NCBI GenBank assembly: GCA_025356665.1
Contig: JANXRV010000089.1
Span: 1 to 64,000 of the forward strand
DNA from: CAITSH01 sp025356665
GTDB taxonomy: Bacteria; Pseudomonadota; Gammaproteobacteria; Burkholderiales; SG8-39
Direction of reading: 5' to 3'
DNA length: 64,000 nucleotides
In this document: positions 35,893 through 44,313 of the stretch, piece after piece
How the letters are laid out: the number at the start of each line of letters is the position of its first letter
Numbering within the stretch: the first letter of the stretch is position 1
Translations under genes and position numbers: made by a program
Notes under the pieces: model-generated
The model's database searches: none
What the model saw: the letters and a program-made list of their open reading frames with translations, nothing else
What the model was told of the DNA's origin: nothing

Positions 35893-37905
35893 TCAAATAC
35901 GGTTCCCGGCCGCATGACCCTCGGTGGTCGCGCTAAGCACATCGCGCGCGCATTGGCTGTCGCCGATGCAATGCACTTCCATGCCCGCGGCGCGAAGCGG
36001 CGCGCACAGCGAATCGTTGGGCGCACGCGGCGTCGACCAGGCAAAAAAGGCGACCTCGTCGATCTCAGCAACGTCGCCATTGTATAGGTTCGCGTATTCA
36101 AGTCGGCCCTGCTCGAAACTGTCGGTGCAGCGCGGCTCGGACAGCACTTTGATGCTGACGCGCAGCGCGCTCATGCGCCGCAGGATGCCCTGGCGCGTCA
36201 CCAGCGAGGTGAAGGTCGCGATGGTGTCGCGCGGCGTGATGATGACGACGCGCTCGAACAAGGCGTGCAGCCACTCCGCCGCCGCGTAAGTACCCTCAGT
36301 GTGGTCCGTGTCATAGATGACCGCCGTACCCGGCTGCCTCGTCCTGAAACGCAGCAACTGGGCCATCGCCGCACGCAGATCGGGCACCAGACCGTCTTGG
36401 CGCAAGGCTGCCGGCAGCCATTCGGGGGCGAGCATATGGGCGCCAGCGGCGATCACCACCGCTTCGGGCTTGAGCGCAGACACATCCGCCAGCGAGGCCG
36501 TCACACCCAGCTCGAAGACAACGCCCTCGCGCAGCGCCGCAGCATGTTGGTAATCGTAAATACTACTGAGCGAATCGCCGCCGGGCAGCAGCGCGTGCAG
36601 GCGCGTCTTGCCGCCCACCTGGGCTGATGCACCCAGCACCGTAACCTGGTGGCCGCGCGCCGCCGCCACCCAGGCGGCCTCCAGGCCGGCGATACCGGCG
36701 CCAACCACCACCACGCGTTTTTTTTGCTTCGCGGGCGCAGGCCGCCAGGCCAGTTCATCGGCTTCGCCGACGCGCGGATTGTTGTCGCAGGCAAGGGGCA
36801 GGCGCAGGCCGGTGACGCGCTCCCAACAGGTGTTGCATGACACGCAGTACCGAATGTCGTGGGCGCGCCCGGCAACCGCCTTGTTGAGCCAGGCGGCATC
36901 GGCGATCAACGGCCGCCCAAGGCCGATCAACTCCGCGTCGCCGCGCGCGATCAGGCCCTCCGCCTCGGCCGGATCGGTGATGCGCCCCAGCGCCATCACC
37001 GGCACGCCGTTGACGGCGCGGCGCAATTCGCGCATCAGCGGCACGTAGGGCATGCGCGGCGCATGGCCGTCCGGCACATGCTGCTCCAGCGAATGCGCAT
37101 GACTGCCGTGCGCAAAGCAGACATAGTCGACATTGCCAACTGCGGTGAGTTGCGTGGCGATGGCCGCCGCCTCCGCCGCACCGACGCTGCCGGCCACACC
37201 ATCGTTGCCCGGCAGCTTCAAGCCGATGATGAAACCTGCGCCACAGGCGGCGCGGATGGCGGCGACCAGTTCGGCGACAATGCGCGTGCGGCCCGCCACA
37301 TCACCGCCATAGCGATCAGTGCGCAGGTTGGCGCGCGGCGACAGGAACTGGTTGAACAGGTGGCCGTGCCCGGCGGATATTTCCACGCCGCTGAAACCGC
37401 AACGCTGCAGTCTGGCGGAGGACCCGGACATTTCCACAATCAGCTGCTCGATGTCGGCAATAGAGAGCGCACGCGGCACGCTCCAGCTCAGGTCGTCGGG
37501 CAGCACCGAGGCGCTGGTCGCATCCGTAACCCGTCCCGGAATATTGCGGCCACGACCGCGATCGACAATCTGCGCCAGCAAGCGGCAATCCTGCGACTCC
37601 ACCGCATCGGCCCAGCGACTGAGCCCATCAAGGTTGTCGTCATTCCAGGCGCGCACGCGGCTGGGCACATCGAACCCACGCCACATGCCCAAAGGCTCGG
37701 CCACGATCATGGCCGCGCCGCCACGGGCACGGCTGGCGTGGTAATTCACCAGTCGATCGGTGACGCGCGCCGCCGCGGCGAACTGGGTCGATATTGATGC
37801 GTGCACGATGCGGTTGCGCAACAGCCGGCCGGCCAGCAAAAACGGCGCCATCATCGCCGGGTAGGCTGCAGCGTCGGGGATGCCTCCCGGTGACTCCGGC
37901 CCCAT
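35893..37905 (-). CDS. Old yellow enzyme/2,4-dienoyl-CoA reductase-type flavoprotein
   Basis: 670 residues in three parts. The N-terminal FMN barrel covers about residues 15-370 (PFLLAGRLLRNRIVHASIST; RWADAVESQDCRLLAQIVDRGR; GVEISAGHGHLFNQFLSP). An Fe-S cluster motif follows (CVSCNTC ... LACDNNP, C-x2-C-x2-C-x12-C), then an NAD(P)/FAD half starting KRVVVVGAGIAGLEAAWVAAARG. Relatives reduce conjugated C=C bonds or demethylate betaines and amines. The ATG at 37905 was chosen; upstream codons overlap the aldolase gene. A second member is encoded at 53929. Confidence 0.87.
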   Translation of the reverse strand: MGPESPGGIPDAAAYPAMMAPFLLAGRLLRNRIVHASISTQFAAAARVTDRLVNYHASRARGGAAMIVAEPLGMWRGFDVPSRVRAWNDDNLDGLSRWADAVESQDCRLLAQIVDRGRGRNIPGRVTDATSASVLPDDLSWSVPRALSIADIEQLIVEMSGSSARLQRCGFSGVEISAGHGHLFNQFLSPRANLRTDRYGGDVAGRTRIVAELVAAIRAACGAGFIIGLKLPGNDGVAGSVGAAEAAAIATQLTAVGNVDYVCFAHGSHAHSLEQHVPDGHAPRMPYVPLMRELRRAVNGVPVMALGRITDPAEAEGLIARGDAELIGLGRPLIADAAWLNKAVAGRAHDIRYCVSCNTCWERVTGLRLPLACDNNPRVGEADELAWRPAPAKQKKRVVVVGAGIAGLEAAWVAAARGHQVTVLGASAQVGGKTRLHALLPGGDSLSSIYDYQHAAALREGVVFELGVTASLADVSALKPEAVVIAAGAHMLAPEWLPAALRQDGLVPDLRAAMAQLLRFRTRQPGTAVIYDTDHTEGTYAAAEWLHALFERVVIITPRDTIATFTSLVTRQGILRRMSALRVSIKVLSEPRCTDSFEQGRLEYANLYNGDVAEIDEVAFFAWSTPRAPNDSLCAPLRAAGMEVHCIGDSQCARDVLSATTEGHAAGNRI

Positions 37906-37963
37906 GCTTATCCGGGTGCGCCGCGCCGCGGCATCACCCGCGCAATCGTTTTGGACCGCAGGA

Positions 37964-38689
37964 TCAAGCGAACACCTTGGCGTCGCCGCGCGTGTGCGCG
38001 AGCCAGTCGAGCTTGCGACTGAAGTAATTCCAGGAGTGCTCGATGTGCACCGGCGCCATGATCTGCCCGCGGCGCTTGAGCCTGGTGGCGGCATCCGGAA
38101 AAATTGGCGTGAGGTTCGCGCTGCTGCCAAGGATATGAATGCGCGCTGCGCGCTCAAGAAAAATGCCCATGCACACGGCGTGTTCGATGGAGGTGCCGCA
38201 AAAGGTCACGCCGTGATTGGCCATCAGCACGGCAAACTGCGAACCGAGCGAGGCTGCCAGCGCGGCCCCCTGCTCTTTGGTCTTGAGCAGCGCGGCATCA
38301 TCGCGATGACAGGGCAGACATTCAAAATAATCGGCATCCAGCGTGAAAGGCGCCAGCGGCGCGGCAAACGCGGACAGCACGCTCGCATGCAAGGGGTGGG
38401 TGTGCGCCACCACCCGGACATCGGGACGCACGCGCAGGATTTCCGAGTGAATCGGCCACTCGGAATGGCGCCCGCCCTCGCCTTCGAGCTTGTTGCCCTC
38501 GCCGTCGACCAGCACGAAATCGGCGGCCGAGGTGATTTCTCCCAGGCCATAGGCGTTACGCTTTAGCCAGTATCCGCGGCCCTGCGGGTCGCGCAATGAA
38601 AGATGCCCCAGCGTCATGTCGCCGTGGCCTTCCATCTCAAGGATGCGGCAGGCGCGGGCGAGTTTATCGAGGTCTTCGGTTAGCTGCAT
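37964..38689 (-). CDS. Class II aldolase/adducin-family protein
   Basis: 241 residues. Metal ligands are visible in SEWPIHSEILRVRPDVRVVAHTHPLHASV (HTHP motif), and the later ANHGVTFCGTSIEHAVCMGIFLERAARI completes the site. The family includes fuculose-phosphate aldolases, 3-oxo-acid aldolases and decarboxylases such as those acting on 4-carboxy or malonate-like substrates. It precedes the enoate reductase gene by 58 nt in the same direction. Start MQLTED at 38689 preferred; the substrate is unknown. Confidence 0.85.
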   Translation of the reverse strand: MQLTEDLDKLARACRILEMEGHGDMTLGHLSLRDPQGRGYWLKRNAYGLGEITSAADFVLVDGEGNKLEGEGGRHSEWPIHSEILRVRPDVRVVAHTHPLHASVLSAFAAPLAPFTLDADYFECLPCHRDDAALLKTKEQGAALAASLGSQFAVLMANHGVTFCGTSIEHAVCMGIFLERAARIHILGSSANLTPIFPDAATRLKRRGQIMAPVHIEHSWNYFSRKLDWLAHTRGDAKVFA

Positions 38690-38811
38690 GGCTGGAAATG
38701 CGCCTTCACGGTCGGGGAGTCGGAGTCGCCTCAATCGCCTTACTTGTCTTATTCATGTTACGTTTCACTCAAGGCGACACGGAGGCAGTACGCGGGTGAT
38801 CCGTCATTGTA

Positions 38812-38835
38812 GGGGGTAAGGGGGTAAGGGGGTAA
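38812..38835. repeat. Three tandem copies of GGGGGTAA
   Basis: Three perfect 8-bp units occur between the class II aldolase start and the TPR-methyltransferase end. Such short arrays can change length by slippage; here it lies outside any gene, about 120 bp upstream of the aldolase start. Confidence 0.8.
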
Positions 38836-38867
38836 GCGCCCATCAGTCGCACCGCCGCATTCGGAAT

Positions 38868-38898
38868 GCTGACGCAAGCGGGCTGCGCTTGCGTCAGC
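38868..38898 (-). terminator. Perfect 12-bp hairpin after the TPR-methyltransferase gene
   Basis: GCTGACGCAAGC (38868-38879) pairs with GCTTGCGTCAGC (38887-38898), loop of 7 nt. It starts 3 nt past the stop codon. No T-run follows, so it may act as a 3'-end protector or rho-linked structure rather than a classical terminator. Confidence 0.5.
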
Positions 38899-38901
38899 GC
38901 T

Positions 38902-39786
38902 TCAGGCCGGCAAGCGGGCCACCACGTGCAGACCCGCCACCGGCTTGCCAAGCTCACTGCGCATCACCATCTCATGCACCTGCGTCAACACAAAGCCGTG
39001 CGGCTGCAAGGCTTGTTCAAGCAATGCGAGCGAATGGGTATAACGCCCACTGACATGAAAGCCGGACGTCATGCCCTCGCCCTTTTCGACGTCAAAAACA
39101 AACCGGCCACCGCGGCGCAAGGTATGCGCAAGACCCGCGACAAGCGCATCCAGGCTGCCAAAGTACATCAGCACGTTGGCGCAAACCACAAGGTCGGCCA
39201 CCCCCGCGGCGCGCCCAAGGTACTCCAGAATCTCGCCCTGCACCAGTTCGTCATAGACGCATTTTTCAGTTGCCAGCGCCAGCATGCGCGGCGAGAGATC
39301 GACGCCGACCAGACGGCGGGAGAAGGGACGAAACAGCGGCCCGCACCATCCGCTGCCGCAGCCCAGGTCCAGCACGTCCAGCAGGCCTTCCTCGCTCACG
39401 CCATCGGCACGCAACAGGTCGCGCAAGACCTCCGGCACGCCATAGCCAAGGCTGCGCATGTTGGCATCGTAAGTGCCCGCATTACGGTCAAACACATACA
39501 AGACAACGTCGTCAGGCAGGCGCGGCGGCACCGGGGCATGACCGATGGCCACCAGCCCCATCATTGCGATGGAATCGGCGGGCGCAATCGCGAGGCAGCG
39601 TTGATACCAGGCCGCCGCCTCGTCGATGCGTCCGGCTGCACGCAAAAATCTGCCGGCTGCGCGGTAGACCTCCAGGTCGTCGGGTGTTTCGAGCAGCGCC
39701 AGCTCCAGCGAGGCAATCGCCAGCTCAAGATTGCCTTGCTGCAAGGCCTCCATCGCCTTTTGGCGATGGTTCTCGGGAACAGTCAT
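38902..39786 (-). CDS. TPR-containing SAM-dependent methyltransferase
   Basis: 294 residues. About residues 5-85 form tetratricopeptide-like helices (QGNLELAIASLELALLETPDDLEVYRAAGRFLRAAGRIDEAAAWYQRCLAIAP). The rest is a Rossmann methyltransferase with motif I VLDLGCGSGWCGPLF and VGVDLSPRMLALA, and DLVVCANVLMYFG as motif II/III. Similar TPR-methyltransferases act on proteins or small metabolites; none can be named. Its ATG overlaps the stop of a 26-codon leader-like frame. Confidence 0.82.
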   Translation of the reverse strand: MTVPENHRQKAMEALQQGNLELAIASLELALLETPDDLEVYRAAGRFLRAAGRIDEAAAWYQRCLAIAPADSIAMMGLVAIGHAPVPPRLPDDVVLYVFDRNAGTYDANMRSLGYGVPEVLRDLLRADGVSEEGLLDVLDLGCGSGWCGPLFRPFSRRLVGVDLSPRMLALATEKCVYDELVQGEILEYLGRAAGVADLVVCANVLMYFGSLDALVAGLAHTLRRGGRFVFDVEKGEGMTSGFHVSGRYTHSLALLEQALQPHGFVLTQVHEMVMRSELGKPVAGLHVVARLPA

Positions 39787-39863
39787 GGCATCGGGCTTGC
39801 GTGACGCCGTCGCTGTGCCCGCGCCCGCAGCAGTTTGCTGAATTCAAAAAAACCTTCGGTCAT
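39783..39863 (-). CDS. Possible 26-residue leader peptide coupled to the TPR-methyltransferase
   Basis: ATG at 39863 is preceded by GGGAGTG at good distance, and the stop overlaps the next ATG (ATGA). The peptide is basic at the end (KLLRARAQRRRHA). The strong ribosome site and the exact ATGA junction are the support; no similarity is recognised. It could instead be a frameshifted extension of the methyltransferase. Confidence 0.35.
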   Translation of the reverse strand: MTEGFFEFSKLLRARAQRRRHASPMP

Positions 39864-40109
39864 TTTCACTCCCTAACAAGCGATCACCCACGCCACCACG
39901 CGCATTGCGCGTCACATGCCATCTGGCGCGCGCGCAATATCGTAATTGTACCGGCGGGCACATGCAGCGGCCAAGCCGCTAAACGCCCCCAAGGACAGCA
40001 AAGGACGCCAAAGGATCTTTCGGCAAAACCATATCGATGCAAAGAGCAGTGGTAGGATTCTTTCCTCTGCTCTCGCCCCCCTCATCGTCCCACCCACGGA
40101 GTCCTTGCG

Positions 40110-41075
40110 ATGAAACAACTGCTGTTATGTGCCTGCCTGCTCTGGTCGCTTGTCATCCCGCCGGCGCATGCGCAGGCCCCGGCCTACCCCTCCAAGCCGG
40201 TGCGTATCATCATTTCCTTCCCGCCCGGCGGCAGCACCGACCTTCTGGCCCGCCTGCTCGCCGAAAAACTACAAGCCGGGATGCAGCAGTCTGTGATTGT
40301 CGAGAACCGTCCAGGCGGCAACTTTGTGATCGCAGCCGAGGCCGTGGCCAAATCCCCGCCCGACGGTTACACACTGTTCCTCGCCGTGGACTCGACCATG
40401 TCGGTCAATCCCATGCTCTACTCAAAACTGTCTTACGACCCGGAGCGCGACTTCGCGCCGGTGTCCCTGGTTGCCCTGCAATCGCTGTTCATGGTGGCCG
40501 GCCCCAAAGCTCCGGCACGCGACCTGCCCGGCCTGATCGCCTATGCACGCGCCAATCCGGGCAAGCTGACCTACGGCAGCTCCGCCATCCTGCAACAGCT
40601 GACCGGCGAAAAAATAAAGCTTGATGCCAAGATCGACATGTTGCACGTGCCCTTCAAGGGCTCACCGCCCATGCTGCAAGCACTGCTCAACGGCGAGATC
40701 GACTTTGCCATCACCGTGACAACGCCCTACTCCACCTACGTCAAGGACGGCAGACTGTTCGGCCTGGTGACCTCCGGCGCGAAGCGCGAGGCCGCCCTGC
40801 CGAGCACCCCGGTGATGGCTGAAGTGGGTTTCCGCTCGCTGGAGTTCAGCAACTGGACCGGGCTGTTCGCCCCGGCTGGAACGCCCGACGCAATCATCGA
40901 AAAGCTCAACGCCGAAGTCAAAAAAGCGATGAACGATCCGTCGGTGGCCGCCCGCCTCACCCCGACCGGCATTTATCCCAGCACCGGCACACCGGAACAA
41001 TTACGCGCGCTGCGCAAGGGTGATGTCGAACGCTGGAGCGGCGTCATCAAGGCGGCCGGAATCAAACTCGACTGA
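40110..41075 (+). CDS. Bug-family binding protein 6
   Basis: 321 residues. The signal peptide MKQLLLCACLLWSLVIPPAHA is followed by QAPAYPSKPVRIIISFPPGGSTDLLARLLAEKLQAGM. HVPFKGSPPMLQALLNGEIDFAIT is the central block, and the end MNDPSVAARLTPTGIYPSTGTPEQL is typical. ACGGAG lies before the ATG. It stands alone, convergent with lolD, separated from catabolic genes by the methyltransferase; its ligand cannot be inferred. Confidence 0.92.
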   Translation: MKQLLLCACLLWSLVIPPAHAQAPAYPSKPVRIIISFPPGGSTDLLARLLAEKLQAGMQQSVIVENRPGGNFVIAAEAVAKSPPDGYTLFLAVDSTMSVNPMLYSKLSYDPERDFAPVSLVALQSLFMVAGPKAPARDLPGLIAYARANPGKLTYGSSAILQQLTGEKIKLDAKIDMLHVPFKGSPPMLQALLNGEIDFAITVTTPYSTYVKDGRLFGLVTSGAKREAALPSTPVMAEVGFRSLEFSNWTGLFAPAGTPDAIIEKLNAEVKKAMNDPSVAARLTPTGIYPSTGTPEQLRALRKGDVERWSGVIKAAGIKLD

Positions 41076-41105
41076 GGCGGGAAACGACGCTACCGCAGGG
41101 AAAGG

Positions 41106-41138
41106 GCTGGAAACCCGCTCCTGGCGCGGCTTTTCAGC
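41106..41138. repeat. Dispersed palindromic repeat, copy C
   Basis: Arms GCTGGAAA (41106-41113) and TTTTCAGC (41131-41138) around CGCTCCTGGCGCGG, in the convergent gap between Bug 6 and lolD. Confidence 0.7.
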
Positions 41139-41152
41139 TATCGTGCCGGCGA

Positions 41153-41845
41153 TTAAGCCGCCTGCAACACCCCGTCCTGCAGGCGCAGCACGCGGTCGGC
41201 ATGGCGCGCCAACTCGGCATCGTGAGTGACCATGATCAAGCTGGTGCCACGCTCGCGGTTAAGCCGGGTCATCAGATCGAAGACCCTTTGCGCGTTCTGG
41301 CGGTCGAGGTTGCCCGTGGGTTCGTCAGCCAGCACGCAGGCCGGTTTGGTGACGAGGGCGCGTGCCAAGGCCGCGCGCTGGCGTTCTCCGCCGGAGAGCT
41401 CGCCCGGCGTATGCGTCAGGCGCTCGGCAAGTCCGACCTCGGTCAGCACCGCCTTGGCGGCGGCATAGGCCTCCTCACGCGGCAGGCGCCGGATCAGCAG
41501 CGGCATGGCGACGTTCTCTAGCGCACTGAACTCACCCAGCAGGTGATGGAACTGGTAGACAAAGCCAAGGGCGCTGTTGCGCAGGTCGCCGCGCTCGGTT
41601 TCGGACAGGCTTTGTATCGGCCTGCCCTGCACGCGCACTTCGCCGGCGGTCGGCGCATCGAGGCCTCCCAGCAGGTGCAGCAGCGTGCTCTTGCCCGAAC
41701 CGGATGAACCGATGATGGCGACAATCTCGCCGCGCGCCACCTCGATGTTGATGTTCTCCAGCACGCGCACTTCGCTGCGGCCCTGCTGGTAAATCTTTGA
41801 CAGCCCGACGCAGGCGAGCACCGGTGTATTCGCCCCCTCACTCAT
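41153..41845 (-). CDS. lolD: Lipoprotein-releasing ABC transporter ATP-binding protein
   Basis: 230 residues. Walker A GSSGSGKSTLLHLLGG, the lolD-specific FVYQFHHLLGEFSALENV, signature LSGGERQRAALARAL and Walker B CVLADEPTGNLD are all present. It energises the extraction of outer-membrane lipoproteins from the inner membrane. It overlaps the lolC/E gene by 8 nt. The start at MSEGANTP was chosen because the open frame upstream lies inside lolC/E. Confidence 0.95.
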   Translation of the reverse strand: MSEGANTPVLACVGLSKIYQQGRSEVRVLENINIEVARGEIVAIIGSSGSGKSTLLHLLGGLDAPTAGEVRVQGRPIQSLSETERGDLRNSALGFVYQFHHLLGEFSALENVAMPLLIRRLPREEAYAAAKAVLTEVGLAERLTHTPGELSGGERQRAALARALVTKPACVLADEPTGNLDRQNAQRVFDLMTRLNRERGTSLIMVTHDAELARHADRVLRLQDGVLQAA

Positions 41846-43082
41846 AGCGCAGCGCCTCGGCCGGGTTGACGCGCGAGGCGCTCCAGCTCGGATAGATGGT
41901 GGCCAGCAGCGACAGCACCAGCGAAACGATGGCGATGGTGAGCACATCGCGCACCTGCAGGTCGGAGGGCAGCTCGCTGATGTAGTAGACCTCCTTGGCA
42001 AGGAACTGCATACCGACCACGCGCTCTATGAAAGGCACCACGACGTCGATATTCCAGGCAAGCAGCACGCCACCGGCCACGCCGATCAGCGTGCCAATGA
42101 CACCGATCAGCACACCCTGCACGATGAAAATTTTCATGATGCCGCCGGGGCTCGCGCCAAGGGTGCGCAGGATGGCGATATCGGGCTGCTTGTCGGTCAC
42201 CGCCATCACCAGCGTCGAGACGATATTAAACGCCGCCACCGCCACGATCAGCGTCAGGATGATGAACATGACGTTCTTTTCAATCTGCACGGCGCGAAAG
42301 AAGTTGGCGTGGCTGCGCGTCCAGTCGCTGACGTACACATCGCCAAGTGCGCGGTCCTGCATCAACTCGCGCGTCACCTGGCGCGACTGAAAGAGGTCGG
42401 TCAGGCGCAGGCGCACGCCCGACACGCGCGCGCCCATCTGGTAAAGCCGCTGCGCGTCCTCGATGTGAACGAGGGCAAGGCCGGAGTCATATTCGAACAT
42501 GCCGACCTCGAAAATGCCCGACACGGTGAATTGCTTCAGGCGCGGCACCACGCCGGCCGGCGTCACCAGGCCCTGCGGCGCGATCAGCGTGACCTTCTCA
42601 CCCACGCGCGCACCAAGGGCGCGCGCCAGCTCGGAGCCAAGCACGATATTGAAACCACCCGGGGCGAGGCTGTCGAGCCGGCCCGTGCGCATATGCTTGC
42701 CGATCTCGGCGACGCGACCCTCGGCCTCGGGTATCACGCCACGGATGACCGAGCCGCGCACCGCGCCGTCAAAGGACAGCATGCCCTGGGCGTTGACGTA
42801 AGGCGCGGCCGCCACCACCTGCGGGTTTTTTACCGCCCGCTGCGCCACGGCCGGCCAATCGGCCAGCTGGTTGTCCGCGCCGGTGATCTGCACGTGAGAG
42901 GCGACGCCGAGGATGCGCGAACGCAGCTCTTCCTGGAAGCCGTTCATCACCGACAACACCACGATCAACGCGGCCACGCCCAGCGCGATGCCCAACATGG
43001 AGGTGAGCGAAATGAACGATACAAAGCGATTGCGCCGCTTGGCGCGCGTGTAGCGCAGTCCGATGAAGAGTTCGTATTTCAC
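41838..43082 (-). CDS. lolC: Lipoprotein-releasing ABC transporter permease (LolC/LolE)
   Basis: 414 residues. The N-terminal MKYELFIGLRYTRAKRRNRFVSFISLTSMLGIALGVAALIVVLSVMNGF is characteristic, a large periplasmic domain follows (about 45-265), then the FtsX-type membrane helices with ILRTLGASPGGIMKIFIVQG and a C-terminus SWSASRVNPAEALRYE. A single gene rather than a lolC/lolE pair suggests a homodimeric LolF-like arrangement, common in betaproteobacteria. Confidence 0.94.
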   Translation of the reverse strand: MKYELFIGLRYTRAKRRNRFVSFISLTSMLGIALGVAALIVVLSVMNGFQEELRSRILGVASHVQITGADNQLADWPAVAQRAVKNPQVVAAAPYVNAQGMLSFDGAVRGSVIRGVIPEAEGRVAEIGKHMRTGRLDSLAPGGFNIVLGSELARALGARVGEKVTLIAPQGLVTPAGVVPRLKQFTVSGIFEVGMFEYDSGLALVHIEDAQRLYQMGARVSGVRLRLTDLFQSRQVTRELMQDRALGDVYVSDWTRSHANFFRAVQIEKNVMFIILTLIVAVAAFNIVSTLVMAVTDKQPDIAILRTLGASPGGIMKIFIVQGVLIGVIGTLIGVAGGVLLAWNIDVVVPFIERVVGMQFLAKEVYYISELPSDLQVRDVLTIAIVSLVLSLLATIYPSWSASRVNPAEALRYE

Positions 43083-43170
43083 AGGGGCGGATTCTATCAG
43101 TCAGGGTATCGGCCGGGGTGGCAACCGGCGCGCCTGTACCGCCGCGCCGTCCCGGGCGATAATCAGCGGC

Positions 43171-43383
43171 ATGGAGCGCAAAAAGCTCAATTCCAGCCGC
43201 ATCCGCTCAGCCGGCTACGACGCTGGCAAGCAGTTGCTTGAACTCGAGTTCAGCGACGGCAAGATCATCGCCTACAAGGGCGTGTCAGCGGAAATACACC
43301 GCCAACTCTTGAGCAGCCCCTCGCCGGTGTCATTTTTCGAGGACAAGATCGCCGAGAACTACGCCGAGGCGCGCATACGATAG
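43171..43383 (+). CDS. KTSC-domain protein
   Basis: 70 residues. SSRIRSAGYDAGKQLLELEFSDGKIIAYKGVSAEIHRQLLSSPSPVSFFEDKI is the whole KTSC domain, a small beta-rich fold found alone or beside lysyl-tRNA synthetases, sometimes RNA-binding by proposal. The start MERKKL was preferred to a longer frame that overlaps the lolC promoter region. Divergent from lolC. Confidence 0.78.
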   Translation: MERKKLNSSRIRSAGYDAGKQLLELEFSDGKIIAYKGVSAEIHRQLLSSPSPVSFFEDKIAENYAEARIR

Positions 43384-43415
43384 CTGGAAACCCTCGCCAA
43401 TAAAGGCTTTCCGGG
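43383..43415. repeat. Degenerate copy of the dispersed palindromic repeat (copy F)
   Basis: GCTGGAAACCC then GGCTTTCCGGGC keeps the arm layout but with altered ends and core. It begins at the KTSC stop codon. Confidence 0.4.
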
Positions 43416-43439
43416 CGATGGCCAATTGGAGAGGCAACC

Positions 43440-43468
43440 GCGCAGCCACCGACAAGGATCGGCTGCGC
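43440..43468 (-). terminator. Hairpin downstream of the entericidin-like gene
   Basis: GCGCAGCC (43440-43447) and GGCTGCGC (43461-43468) pair around a 13-nt loop, with a weak AT-rich flank. It may end transcription of the small lipoprotein gene. Confidence 0.3.
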
Positions 43469-43599
43469 CTCGTTATTGACGACCACCGACGAAGTTCGTC
43501 GGCGTTGATGTCGGGCGCGCGGATCGGCTTCGTATCAGCTTCGCAATCAGCCGCCGACCCGCTTTGGACTGGCCGGTTGCATTGCGGGGGTATTCAACA

Positions 43600-43716
43600 T
43601 TACTTCTTCTCTTCGGCTTTTTTCTCGATCTTGTCGCCGAGCTTGAATATGTCTTTGCCCAGCCCTTCCATTGTGTTGCAGCCTGCCAGCAACGCCAGCC
43701 ATGTCATGTTTTTCAT
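43600..43716 (-). CDS. Entericidin-like small lipoprotein
   Basis: 38 residues, too short for ordinary gene calling. MKNMTWLALLAGC gives a lipobox (LAGC) and the mature part CNTMEGLGKDIFKLGDKIEKKAEEKK matches entericidin A/B lipoproteins (CNTxxGxGxD...GxxI). The signal segment before the cysteine is only 12 residues, shorter than the usual ~18-20, and an in-frame TAG upstream rules out extension; export efficiency is uncertain. Entericidins are stress-linked bacteriolytic lipoproteins. Confidence 0.75.
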   Translation of the reverse strand: MKNMTWLALLAGCNTMEGLGKDIFKLGDKIEKKAEEKK

Positions 43717-43899
43717 CGCAGACGCCTATTATTAGTTGAAATCAAGCACGTCGACAGGATTGTCAGTGTTGACACCCGCCGACGCATTCCGCGCCGTGTT
43801 TGCTATCGGCTCAAGCAACCTATCACAGGCTTACAGTCCGCCCCGCCGCCCCGGAATTCCGGCAACCGCCCGCAAATCCGCGCGAGCCTTGCCTTTCCA

Positions 43900-43971
43900 G
43901 CCGATGCGCTGGTGCAAAGCCTGAATCGGCACTTCGCAGCCGACGGATTCAAACTGCGTGCGCAGTGGCCA
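43900..43971 (+). pseudogene. Duplicated fragment of the RpfE-type gene
   Basis: 72 nt about 83% identical to 45009-45080 inside the gene at 44679. Translated, it gives ADALVQSLNRHFAADGFKLR against ADALVQSVNRHFAADGFSLQ. The fragment lies in a 303-nt stretch between the entericidin-like gene and the broken toxin that otherwise holds nothing I recognise. It marks a past partial duplication or recombination. Confidence 0.75.
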
Positions 43972-44019
43972 GTCCCGTATAGCGGTTAGCTGGACGTTGC
44001 TCCGGTGGAGTTGGCTTGG

Positions 44020-44313
44020 TTACGTACGTGCGCGGCCATAACCCGGACGCTTTCTGTCGTGCTTGACGACCAAGACCTTGATCTCTTCGGCAAAGGCGCG
44101 ATAGATCACAGTGTAGGGAAATACGCTCATCGAAAAATCAAGTTTTCCTTTGGCACCCGGTGATCCGATACCCGGTTATTCAATGAGGAGATTCAATAGC
44201 CGCTTGAACTCGGCGACGAACCTTGCCGCCAAAACAGGCGAACCCTCGCGCTCGTAGAACTCAGCCGCGTCTTGGATGTCTTGTTCAGCGTCTGGATGAA
44301 GCGTGATCTTCAT
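44020..44313 (-). pseudogene. RelE/ParE-type toxin gene interrupted by a stop codon
   Basis: The frame starts MKITLHPDAEQDIQDAAEFYEREGSPVLAARFVAEFKRLLNLLIE, meets TAA at 44176-44178, and continues in the same frame PGIGSPGAKGKLDFSMSVFPYTVIYRAFAEEIKVLVVKHDRKRPGYGRART. Together this is a complete ParE/RelE toxin. A single nonsense codon just before the conserved PGIGSP block thus inactivates it unless read through. The ATG overlaps the antitoxin stop (ATGA). Confidence 0.85.

Noticed and set aside
39912..40118. 68-codon minus-strand frame upstream of Bug 6
   Set aside because: No ribosome site or similarity; it overlaps the start of the Bug gene and its likely promoter.
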